Shown piece by piece: positions 1-6,895 of a stretch of 64,000 nt of DNA (position 1 is its first letter; the number at the start of each line of letters is the position of its first letter). The notes under the pieces were generated by a model, which made no database searches, was not told the origin of the DNA, and worked only from the letters and a program-made list of their open reading frames with translations. Position numbers and translations under genes: made by a program. The DNA comes from Pseudolabrys sp. (GTDB lineage Bacteria; Pseudomonadota; Alphaproteobacteria; Rhizobiales; Xanthobacteraceae): assembly GCA_029980465.1 (NCBI GenBank), contig JARYIJ010000001.1, forward strand, positions 620,001-684,000, in the 5' to 3' direction.

Positions 1-1191
1 GCCGAGCGGCCGCGCGATCAGGTCCGGCTGCGGCGCGAAGGTCTCGACGCGCACATCGGCGGCCGGCGCGCCGGTATCGAACACCGCCTGCGCGACCTCG
101 GCCAGTCCGGGGCCGCCTCGCTGCGGCGCATAGGGCGCGACATACGGGCGCCGCGGCTGGCCGAGCGGCCGGAACGCGGCGATGGTCGCGGCGCGGCCCG
201 CCTCGCGCTGCAGCGCGAGCTTGAGCGCGCTGACGATCAGCCCGCGCACCAGCCCGCCGTCGCGGAAGCGCACCTCGGTCTTGGCCGGGTGCACGTTGAC
301 GTCGACCTCGCGCGCGTCGAGCGTCACGAACAGCGCCAGCGCCGGATAGCGGTCACGCGGCAGGTAGTCGGCGTAGGCGGCGCGCACCGCGCCGAGCAGC
401 AGCTTGTCGCGCACCGGGCGGCCGTTGACGAACAGGTACTGCGACAGCGAATTCGCCTTCGAGTAGGTCGGCAGCCCGGCATAGCCCGAAATCCGCGCAC
501 CCTCGCGCTCGCCGCTCACCGCGATGGCGTTGGCGCGGAAATCGGAGCCGAGCGCATCGCCGAGACGCGCCAGTTGGGCCTCATCGCCCTCGCGCCCGTT
601 CCACGTCACCGGCGCGCGCTCCTCGCCCGCCAGCGTGAACGTGACGTCGGGGCGGCTCATGGCGAGACGCCGCACCACGTCGCGCACCGTTTCGCCTTCG
701 GTGCGGTCGGTCTTGAGGAATTTCAGCCGCGCCGGCGTCGCGTAGAACAGGTCGCGCACCTCGACGCTGGTGCCCTGCGCCAGCGCGGCAGGCCTGACCG
801 CCGACTTGGCGCCGCCCTCGACACCGATCGACCACGCGTGCGGTTCGCTCGCGTGCCGCGTCGTGATGGTCAGCCGCCCCGCCGCGCCGATCGACGGCAG
901 AGCCTCGCCGCGAAAGCCGAGCGTGCGGATCGCCAGCAGGTCCTCGTCGTCGAGCTTCGAGGTGGCGTGGCGCTCGACCGCCAGCGCGAGATCGGCACGC
1001 GTCATGCCGGCGCCGTCGTCGGTGATGCGGATCAGCCGCCGGCCACCGCCATCGGTCAGCACGTCGATGCGGCGCGCCCCGGCGTCGAGCGCGTTCTCGA
1101 CCAGCTCCTTCACGACGCTCGCCGGCCGCTCGATCACCTCGCCGGCGGCGATGCGGTTGACGACGGCTTCGGACAGTTGGCGGACGGGCAT
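1..1191 (-). CDS. mutL: DNA mismatch repair protein MutL (N-terminal part, cut by window edge)
   Basis: MutL couples MutS mismatch recognition to downstream excision; its N-terminal half is a GHKL ATPase that dimerises on ATP binding. The reading frame starts at ATG 1191 with MPVRQLSEAVVNRIAAGEV and stays open to base 1, giving about 397 residues, so the C-terminal dimerisation domain lies outside the window. All GHKL motifs are visible: ELVENALDAG (motif I), DDGAGM (motif II) and GFRGEALPSI (motif III). Identification is firm; only the C-terminus is unseen. It is the first of a minus-strand run of housekeeping genes, separated from arfB by a 450-base repeat region. Confidence 0.96.
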   Translation of the reverse strand, partial: MPVRQLSEAVVNRIAAGEVIERPASVVKELVENALDAGARRIDVLTDGGGRRLIRITDDGAGMTRADLALAVERHATSKLDDEDLLAIRTLGFRGEALPSIGAAGRLTITTRHASEPHAWSIGVEGGAKSAVRPAALAQGTSVEVRDLFYATPARLKFLKTDRTEGETVRDVVRRLAMSRPDVTFTLAGEERAPVTWNGREGDEAQLARLGDALGSDFRANAIAVSGEREGARISGYAGLPTYSKANSLSQYLFVNGRPVRDKLLLGAVRAAYADYLPRDRYPALALFVTLDAREVDVNVHPAKTEVRFRDGGLVRGLIVSALKLALQREAGRAATIAAFRPLGQPRRPYVAPYAPQRGGPGLAEVAQAVFDTGAPAADVRVETFAPQPDLIARPLG

Positions 1192-1648
1192 CCAGTTTCT
1201 CTCACCTCTTCCGCAAGCGGGAGAGGAACGTGACGATTCGAACGGATTTTATCGCTTTGCCAGCAAAGACGGCGAGGTGAAAGGCCACATTGCCCCCGCT
1301 ATCCCTCTCTCCGCCCCATCCTGACAGTCTGACTCGAAATGATTCCGTCAAAATCAACGACGTGTCCCGGACGCGGTGCAGCACGAGCCATCAGCGCGTT
1401 TACACGCGTCTCCGACGCGCTATGGCGAAGTGGTGCACCGCAGAGCCGGGACCCCGGTTATATGCAAAGAAATCGGGGTCCCGGGTCTGCAGCGCATCGT
1501 TTCGCTTCGCTCACGCTGCGCTGCGCCCGGGACACGAGCTTGAAAACTCAGAATCATTTCCGGTCAGACTCTCAGGAGTGGGCGAAGCCCGCACCTCCTC
1601 ACCGTGAAGCCAAATGACGTTTGCACGCGCTCGGCCGGGACGACAGCA
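1192..1648. repeat. Gene-free stretch with long composite repeat (family 2, copy 1, 1319-1576)
   Basis: No credible gene is seen here. Near 1206-1227 there is a 10-bp-stem hairpin with an AA loop just before mutL. The main content is a composite repeat, 1319-1576, with nested inverted halves. The outer pair is CTGACAGTCTGAC at the left against GTCAGACTCTCAGG at the right. The middle pair is GTGTCCCGG (1362) against CCCGGGACAC (to 1535). An inner GGGACCCCGG / CGGGGTCCC pair completes it. Related copies lie at 11126-11377, 18642-18814 (reverse orientation) and 42389-42615, with fragments at 10219-10299 and about 51775-51855. Confidence 0.8.
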
Positions 1649-2080
1649 TCAGTCGTAACCGGCACGTCCCGATCGGAACTTCTTGATCTCCCCGCGCCGC
1701 TTCTTGCCTTCGAGCCGGCGCTTCTTCTCGGCCTTCGGCACCCTGGTGGCGCGCCGCACCTGCGGACGCACCGCGGCCTGGCGGATCATCTCGAACAGTC
1801 GCTCGCGCGCCTCGGCGCGGTTGCGGTCCTGCGAGCGGTGCTGCTGCGCGATGATGACAATGACGCCGTCCTTGGTCAGGCGGCTGCCGGCGATCTTCAT
1901 CAGCCGGACGGCGACGTCGTTCGGCAGCGACGGCGAGTGGCGCGCGTCGAAACGCAACTGCACCGCCGACGACACCTTGTTGACGTTCTGCCCGCCCGGT
2001 CCCGACGAGCGCACGAACGACTCGACCAGCTCGGAGTCGTCGATCGAGATGGTGTCGGTTATCTGAATCACAACAGTCAT
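1649..2080 (-). CDS. arfB: Peptidyl-tRNA hydrolase ArfB (YaeJ-type ribosome rescue factor)
   Basis: ArfB enters stalled ribosomes lacking a stop codon and hydrolyses the peptidyl-tRNA. The protein has the release-factor catalytic motif SGPGGQNVNK near residues 25-34 and the basic, lysine/arginine-rich C-terminal tail (KAEKKRRLEGKKRRGEIKKF) that sits in the mRNA channel. At about 143 residues it matches the family and lacks the codon-recognition domains of RF1/RF2. The ATG at 2080 is formed by the terminal ATGAC of an adjacent repeat; a GTG three codons in is an alternative start. A longer frame beginning MAGSSPAMT merely translates the repeat and is rejected. Confidence 0.93.
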   Translation of the reverse strand: MTVVIQITDTISIDDSELVESFVRSSGPGGQNVNKVSSAVQLRFDARHSPSLPNDVAVRLMKIAGSRLTKDGVIVIIAQQHRSQDRNRAEARERLFEMIRQAAVRPQVRRATRVPKAEKKRRLEGKKRRGEIKKFRSGRAGYD

Positions 2081-2160
2081 GGCCGGGCTTGACCCGGCCA
2101 TCCCGCTTAGAATGGCACTGCGTCCCTTATCGAGATCGCCGGGTCAAGCCCGGCAATGAC
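2076..2160. repeat. Two-hairpin GTCAT...ATGAC element (85 bp)
   Basis: The element is bounded by GTCATGGCCGGG on the left and CCGGCAATGAC on the right. Each half is a hairpin (GGCCGGG-CTTGA-CCCGGCC and GCCGGG-TCAAG-CCCGGC). A nearly identical 85-bp copy lies at 16880-16964 in the same orientation. It belongs to the same architectural family as 6498-6873, 10302-10452, 16756-16853, 42116-42266 and 46256-46350. It overlaps the first codon of arfB. Confidence 0.8.
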
Positions 2161-2168
2161 AGGCTGGG

Positions 2169-2474
2169 TCAACCGCCTGGCTGGTCCACGCCTTCGGCAA
2201 ACACCAGGGTCCGGTCCAGCGCGCCGGCCCGGTATTTGAGCGCTTCGGCATAGTCCGGCGAAGCGTACCATTGCCGCGCGCGCTGCATCGACGGAAACTC
2301 GACGACGATGAATTGCTTGTCCTGGTCGCGCTCGCCTTCGATCAACTCGAGCGCGCCGGAGCGAACCAGATAGCGGCCGCCGTACTTATCGATACTGGCG
2401 CTCGCCAGCGCGCGATAATGCGCGATCAGGTCCTCGTCGAGAATCTTGACCTCGGAAATGACATAGGCCGGCAC
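2169..2474 (-). CDS. DUF1330 family protein (dimeric alpha/beta-barrel fold)
   Basis: This is a small protein of about 101 residues with the DUF1330 pattern: an N-terminal PAYVISEVKI strand, GGRYLVR near residue 33, and FPSMQRARQWYASPDYAEALKYR in the second half. The family adopts a ferredoxin-like dimeric barrel; no enzymatic activity is established for it. GTG at 2474 is preferred as start because a GGAG lies about ten bases upstream; that GGAG overlaps the end of the preceding M16 gene, implying translational coupling. A TTG at 2498 is an alternative. Confidence 0.85.
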   Translation of the reverse strand: MPAYVISEVKILDEDLIAHYRALASASIDKYGGRYLVRSGALELIEGERDQDKQFIVVEFPSMQRARQWYASPDYAEALKYRAGALDRTLVFAEGVDQPGG

Positions 2475-2481
2475 AGCGCGC

Positions 2482-3801
2482 TCACTCCGTCGAAACAACG
2501 CCCTTCGGCTCGCCGGCGACCGTCACCAGCATGCCGTCGCCGAACAGCCGCTTGGCGACGCGCCTGGCATCGTCGAGCGTGACGGCGTCGATCATGCCCT
2601 CGCGCTTGTCGATGTAGTCGATGCCAAGATCGTCGAGCTGGATCTGGACGAGCTGGGCCGCGATCTTCGACGACGTGTCGAGGCCGAGCGCGTAAGCGCC
2701 CTTGAGGTAGGACTTCGCCTTAGCCAGTTCCTCGGCGGTCGGGCCTTCGGCGGCCATGCGCTTCGTTTCGCTCTCGATGATCTTGATGGCGTCGCCGGTG
2801 CGGTCGGCCCGCGTCGCCGTCCCGCCGAGAAGGATCGCCGTGTTGCGCAGCCAGACCAGGTTTTCGCTGACGCCGTAGGCGAGGCCACGCTTCTCGCGCA
2901 CCTCGCGGTAGAGCCGTGACGAGAAGCTGCCGCCGCCAAGAATGTGATTGACGATGTAGCCGGCCATGAAGTCCGGATCGTGACGGGCGAGGCCCGGACT
3001 GCCGAAATCGACCACGGCCTGCGGCACGTCGACCTTGGTGACGAGCGTCTTGCCGAGGCCCTGCATCGCGACCTGCGGCACCGGCCGCAGGTCGCTTGCC
3101 GCCGGCAGGCTGGCGAACGCCTTGTCGATCAGCTTGCCGGCCGTGGCGGCGTCGACGTCGCCGACAATGGCAATCTTGAGCGCGTTGCGGGCAAAAACGC
3201 GCCGGACGTAATCGTGCATGTCGCCGCCGGCAATGCGCTGAATGGTATCGGCCTCGCCCTCGATCGGTGGGCCGTAGGGATGGCCCGGGAACGCCGTGCG
3301 CCACCACAGCTTGCCGGCGATCTCGTTCGGGCTCGTGCTGGCGCGGCGGATATTGGACAGCTCCTGCATGCGCACGCGCTCGATGGCATCGGCGTCGAAG
3401 CGCGGCGACGCCAACGCGAGATGCAGTAGGCCGAAGGCCTCATCGCGGTGCTCGGTGAGCGCGCGCAGACTGCCCGTGAAGTAGTCGCGGCTGACGCGGA
3501 AGTTCATCTCGATGGCGTGATTTTCCAGGCGCTCGTGAAACGTCTTGCTGTCGAGATTGCCGGCGCCCTCGTCGAGCATGTCGGAGACGAAATTGGCGAG
3601 GCCCGCCTTCTCCGCCGGGTCCTGCGCCGAGCCGCCGCTGAAGGCGTAAGCCATGGCGACGAGCGGCGTCGCACTCTCATGCACGAGCCAGGCCTCGATG
3701 CCGGACGGGCTGACGATGCGCTGGATCGTCATCGCCTGGGCCGGCGCGACCCATGCGGCGACAAGGCCGAGGAATGCGACGAGCAGCAGCTTGCGGATCA
3801 T
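2482..3801 (-). CDS. M16 family peptidase-like protein, catalytically degenerate subunit
   Basis: This 439-residue exported protein starts with a signal peptide (MIRKLLLVAFLGLVAAWVAPAQA). It has the full M16 two-domain fold, but the zinc motif HxxEH is absent: the equivalent region reads LANFVSDMLDEGAG. In bacterial M16 pairs one subunit is active and the partner contributes substrate-binding residues, so this is probably the non-catalytic partner of the adjacent gene. Its ATG overlaps that gene's stop codon by four bases, consistent with coupled, stoichiometric production. The substrate is unknown; periplasmic peptides are likely. Confidence 0.92.
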   Translation of the reverse strand: MIRKLLLVAFLGLVAAWVAPAQAMTIQRIVSPSGIEAWLVHESATPLVAMAYAFSGGSAQDPAEKAGLANFVSDMLDEGAGNLDSKTFHERLENHAIEMNFRVSRDYFTGSLRALTEHRDEAFGLLHLALASPRFDADAIERVRMQELSNIRRASTSPNEIAGKLWWRTAFPGHPYGPPIEGEADTIQRIAGGDMHDYVRRVFARNALKIAIVGDVDAATAGKLIDKAFASLPAASDLRPVPQVAMQGLGKTLVTKVDVPQAVVDFGSPGLARHDPDFMAGYIVNHILGGGSFSSRLYREVREKRGLAYGVSENLVWLRNTAILLGGTATRADRTGDAIKIIESETKRMAAEGPTAEELAKAKSYLKGAYALGLDTSSKIAAQLVQIQLDDLGIDYIDKREGMIDAVTLDDARRVAKRLFGDGMLVTVAGEPKGVVSTE

Positions 3802-5189
3802 GTGCGCTTGTCCGGCTTGGCGGCGGCCGCGGCTGCCGCCGGCGCCTTGACGAGATAGCCGGTGACCGACCGTTTCTTTTGGAGCCAGCGCTGCGCCGCC
3901 TGCTGCACCTGTTGCGCGGTGACCCGCCTGATGCGCGCCGGCCAGCCGGCAACGTCCTCGATCTTGCCGCCGGTCGTGAGCACGGTGCCGTACCAGCGCG
4001 CCAGCGCGATCTGGCTGTCGGCTGCATAGATGGCGTCGGCGATGAGCCGCGTCTTGGCCCGTTCCAGCTCCTGCGCCGTCACGCCGTCCGCGGCGATAGC
4101 AGTGATCACCTCGTCGATCTGCTTCTCGAGATCGGGCAGCGCGACGCCTGGCGCCGGAACGCCGTAGACGCCGAACGACGTCATGTCGAGCGCGTTGCTG
4201 TCGTACCAGGCGCTGGCGGCGACCGCGCTTTTCTTGCCGACGACCAGCGCCGTGTAGAGCCGGCTGTTGGCGCCGTGGCCGAGGATATGCGCAAGAACCT
4301 CGAGCGCCTCAGACACGCCGGCCCTGGCGGTCGCGAACGACGGCACCAGATAGCTGCGGGTCAGCAACGGCTGCTCGACCCGCGGATCAGCCAAAGTCAG
4401 CGCGCGGGCGGCGACCGGCGGCGGCTCGGTCGGGCGGATGCGCGGCGCGAACTCGTGCGTCTTCGGAACCTTGCCATAGGTGTCGCGTGCATCGACCAGC
4501 ACCGCATCGGGATCGACGTCGCCGGCGACCACGACGATGGCGTTGTTCGGCGCATAATACTTCCTGTAGAACGCCAGCGCGTCATTGCGCGTAAGCTGCT
4601 CCATTTCGTGGCGCCAGCCGATGACCGGCTTGTGATACGGCTCGTTGAGATAGAGCGCGGCGTCGATCTGTTCGCCGAGCTTGGCGCGCGGATTATTGTC
4701 GATGCGCTGGTTGCGCTCCTCGAGGATGACGTCGCGCTCCGGCAGCACGACCTGATCGGTGAGGACGAGGCCGGTCATGCGGTCAGCCTCGAAGTCCATC
4801 ATCTCCTTGAGGTACTGCTTCGGCACCCGCTGGTAGTAACCGGTGTAATCCTGCGAGGTGAAGGCGTTCTCCTGGCCGCCGATGGTGGCGACGACCTGCG
4901 AGAACTTGCCGGCCGGATTTTTCTTCGTGCCCTTGAACATCAGATGCTCGAGGAAATGGGCGATGCCGGACTTGCCCGGCACCTCGTCGGCGGCGCCGAC
5001 CTTGTACCAGATCATGTGCGTGATGATTGGCGCGCGGTGGTCGGGGATGACGACGAGGTCGAGGCCGTTGTCGAGCGTGAAATGGGAAACCTTCGGGCCT
5101 TGCGTCTGTGCCAGCGCCAGCCCGCCGGCCAAAAGCCACGCCAGCAGCGCGGCACAGAGACGCGCAGCCGTTCCGACGGAGAAGGACAT
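3798..5189 (-). CDS. M16 family zinc metallopeptidase, catalytic subunit
   Basis: The zinc-binding HFLEH motif is intact near residues 78-82 (context SGIAHFLEHLMFKGT), and a downstream glutamate in the expected helix (MDFEADRM) can complete the site. The length (about 463 residues) and an N-terminal hydrophobic signal ending around LALAQ indicate a periplasmic enzyme. ATG 5189 is preferred; an upstream TTG at 5228 would add 13 residues in front of the signal. The gene immediately precedes the degenerate M16 gene with an ATGA overlap, so the two probably form a heterodimeric peptidase. Confidence 0.94.
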   Translation of the reverse strand: MSFSVGTAARLCAALLAWLLAGGLALAQTQGPKVSHFTLDNGLDLVVIPDHRAPIITHMIWYKVGAADEVPGKSGIAHFLEHLMFKGTKKNPAGKFSQVVATIGGQENAFTSQDYTGYYQRVPKQYLKEMMDFEADRMTGLVLTDQVVLPERDVILEERNQRIDNNPRAKLGEQIDAALYLNEPYHKPVIGWRHEMEQLTRNDALAFYRKYYAPNNAIVVVAGDVDPDAVLVDARDTYGKVPKTHEFAPRIRPTEPPPVAARALTLADPRVEQPLLTRSYLVPSFATARAGVSEALEVLAHILGHGANSRLYTALVVGKKSAVAASAWYDSNALDMTSFGVYGVPAPGVALPDLEKQIDEVITAIAADGVTAQELERAKTRLIADAIYAADSQIALARWYGTVLTTGGKIEDVAGWPARIRRVTAQQVQQAAQRWLQKKRSVTGYLVKAPAAAAAAAKPDKRT

Positions 5190-5243
5190 CGGCGTGTTGT
5201 TGGCCACTGAAGGCGTCAGGAAGGACAACCCGTTCCGCGCCCG

Positions 5244-5936
5244 CTAGTGAGTCATGTGGTAGTCGTCGCGATCCTTGGACAGGCTTGACGCCGTCGGATG
5301 CCACGCCTTGCTGCCGATCGCGTAAGGCTGGTTCGGCGACGGCGTCTGGTAGCCGGCCGGAGGATCGATCAGGCTGGTGCGGTCCGGCTCGCCGGTGAAG
5401 GTCGCCGTCTCGCTCTCTTTCTTCGACCCGAAGATCGTGCTGAACAGGCCGCCTTTCGGGGCGCCGAGTTCGGCGGCGCTCAGCGGCAATCCCTTATCGT
5501 CGACCGTCCGGCCATCCGGCCGTCCCTTGCCATAGGCCCGTCCCTTTTCAAGCTCCGACGGCAGTAAAGGCAGCCGCTCGTTGTCCATGCGCTGGCTGCT
5601 CGTCAGCCCGGCGCTGTCCTTCTGCATCGCCCTGATGGCGTTTTCCTGCCGCGTCTCGGGGTCGACCGGCCAGTTCGGATTGTTGACAGCCGCGCTCTGC
5701 GGCGCCGGCAGATTGTTGTCGGGCGGAATCACCAAAGGCGAGCGCTGGCGGTAATCGATACCCGGGCCGCCGCCGCGCGTCAGGCCCAGCCCGGTCATGA
5801 TGCTGTCGATCAGCTTCTCGTCCGGCGCCAGCTCCTCGGCGCGCGCCGGCAGAGTGGCGAGCAGCACGGTCCCGACAAGGCCGGCCAGCGCGACGTGGCG
5901 CGCGAGACGAGTTCCGCACTGATTCCGTTCACGCAT
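5244..5936 (-). CDS. Exported DUF3035-like hypothetical protein
   Basis: The 230-residue protein has a cleavable signal peptide (hydrophobic core ALAGLVGTVLLATLPARA). The mature part is polar and proline-rich and probably disordered in places. The segment YRQRSPLVIPPDNNLPAP resembles the PL-x-PP-x-LP-x-P pattern of DUF3035, a family of small envelope proteins in Alphaproteobacteria. No catalytic motif is visible. It sits between lspA and the M16 pair on the same strand, so a role in the cell envelope is plausible but not demonstrated. Confidence 0.75.
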   Translation of the reverse strand: MRERNQCGTRLARHVALAGLVGTVLLATLPARAEELAPDEKLIDSIMTGLGLTRGGGPGIDYRQRSPLVIPPDNNLPAPQSAAVNNPNWPVDPETRQENAIRAMQKDSAGLTSSQRMDNERLPLLPSELEKGRAYGKGRPDGRTVDDKGLPLSAAELGAPKGGLFSTIFGSKKESETATFTGEPDRTSLIDPPAGYQTPSPNQPYAIGSKAWHPTASSLSKDRDDYHMTH

Positions 5937-5984
5937 GGCACTGTTCCCGAAAGGCCCACTATTCCAGAGGCTTGTCCGGCCGGA

Positions 5985-6494
5985 TCAGGGCGCTTTTGCG
6001 GCACGGCCTGGAAACAGGGATTCATACAGCAGGCCGACCACACCGGCAACGATCGCGACATCCGCGAGGTTAAAAACGTACCAGTAGAAGCGCCACGACG
6101 CGGTTTCGACGTGAAACAGCACGAAATCGGCCACCCAGCCGTAAGCCAGCCGGTCGATAGCGTTGCCGAGAGCCCCGCCGATAATCAGCCCGAGCGACAG
6201 CGCGGTGAGGCGCGAGGCCGCACGCGTCAGCCAAACCGCGAGCGCGATGACGGCGGCCGCCTTGATCCCCAGCAGCACCCATTGCCCGACCGGCCCGCTC
6301 TGCTGGAACAGGCCGTAGCTGATGCCGGTGTTGCGCGTCAGCACGAAGTCGACGAACGGCATGACGTGGACGGTGCCGCGCGCCGCGAGCTGATAGACGA
6401 ACAGCAGGTAGAGCTTGCTGGCCTGGTCGATCAGCGCCGTGACGGCGGCGACCGCGATGCCGAAGCGGAGGAGCGGACCGGCTAAGCTCACCAT
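5985..6494 (-). CDS. lspA: Lipoprotein signal peptidase (signal peptidase II)
   Basis: LspA cleaves the signal peptide of prolipoproteins after lipid modification. The 169-residue protein has four predicted membrane helices and both catalytic aspartate regions: LTRNTGISYGLF followed by GGALGNAIDRLAYGWVADF (first Asp) and FNLADVAI (second Asp). ATG 6494 gives MVSLAGPLLRFG. A ten-residue longer frame (MGPRLRGDD...) translates the adjacent palindrome and is rejected. It would normally be followed directly upstream by ileS, but a GIY-YIG gene with inverted repeats separates them here. Confidence 0.96.
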   Translation of the reverse strand: MVSLAGPLLRFGIAVAAVTALIDQASKLYLLFVYQLAARGTVHVMPFVDFVLTRNTGISYGLFQQSGPVGQWVLLGIKAAAVIALAVWLTRAASRLTALSLGLIIGGALGNAIDRLAYGWVADFVLFHVETASWRFYWYVFNLADVAIVAGVVGLLYESLFPGRAAKAP

Positions 6495-6497
6495 GAT

Positions 6498-6873
6498 GTC
6501 GTCCCCGCGAAGGCGGGGACCCATACGCCGTGTTCTATCGATTCAATAACGGCGTCAAATCCTGCCATTCGAGATTGTCTTCTTCGATCAGCCGGATCTT
6601 CCAATCTCGATTCCACTTCTTCAACTGCTTTTCGCGGGAGATGGCGTCTTCAGCATTCTCGTATGGTTCGACGTAAACGAGTCGATGCACCTTATACGCC
6701 TTCACGAATTCAGAGCCTACGCCAAGCCGATGTTGCTCCATTCTTTTGCTGATATTATTCGTCACACCAATGTACAGTGTGCCGTAGCGTTTGCTGGCAA
6801 GAATGTAGACGTAATAGGCCACTTCTAGTCTCTCACGCTTGTGGTTATGGGTCCCCGCTTTCGCGGGGACGAC
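6498..6873. mobile_element. Candidate GIY-YIG cassette bounded by 28-bp hairpin-forming inverted repeats
   Basis: The left end (6498-6525) and right end (6846-6873) are inverted repeats matching at 27 of 28 positions. Each end is itself a hairpin, with an 8-bp stem GTCCCCGC / GCGGGGAC around a 4-base loop, an outer GTC/GAC and an inner CCATA/TATGG. The only gene between them is the GIY-YIG frame at 6535-6822, whose stop codon is nine bases from the left repeat. Base composition inside is clearly lower in G+C than lspA and ileS. An ORF-less element of the same architecture lies at 46256-46350. Mobility is inferred, not shown. Confidence 0.6.
6535..6822 (-). CDS. Small GIY-YIG nuclease domain protein
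   Basis: This 95-residue stand-alone GIY-YIG domain has YYVYIL at residues 3-8, YIGVTNNISKRMEQH around 17-31 (catalytic Tyr and Arg) and EDAISREKQLKKWNRDWK near 58-75 with the metal-binding Glu position. Such UPF0213-type proteins lack DNA-recognition domains and their cellular role is not established. The GTG start at 6822 has a weak GAGAG upstream. The gene is AT-richer than its neighbours and lies between lspA and ileS inside inverted palindromes, pointing to insertion into that operon. Confidence 0.9.
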   Translation of the reverse strand: MAYYVYILASKRYGTLYIGVTNNISKRMEQHRLGVGSEFVKAYKVHRLVYVEPYENAEDAISREKQLKKWNRDWKIRLIEEDNLEWQDLTPLLNR

Positions 6874-6895
6874 AGCAATCGCTATCCGTCACCTT

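Noticed and set aside
289..1324. Long plus-strand frames opposite mutL
   Set aside because: They are antisense to an unmistakable MutL frame and are Arg/Ala-rich, the usual by-product of high G+C.
2080..2101. MAGSSPAMT N-terminal extension of ArfB (and of the aminotransferase at 16905)
   Set aside because: Both extensions translate GTCAT...ATGAC repeats, and the proteins have family-typical starts further in.
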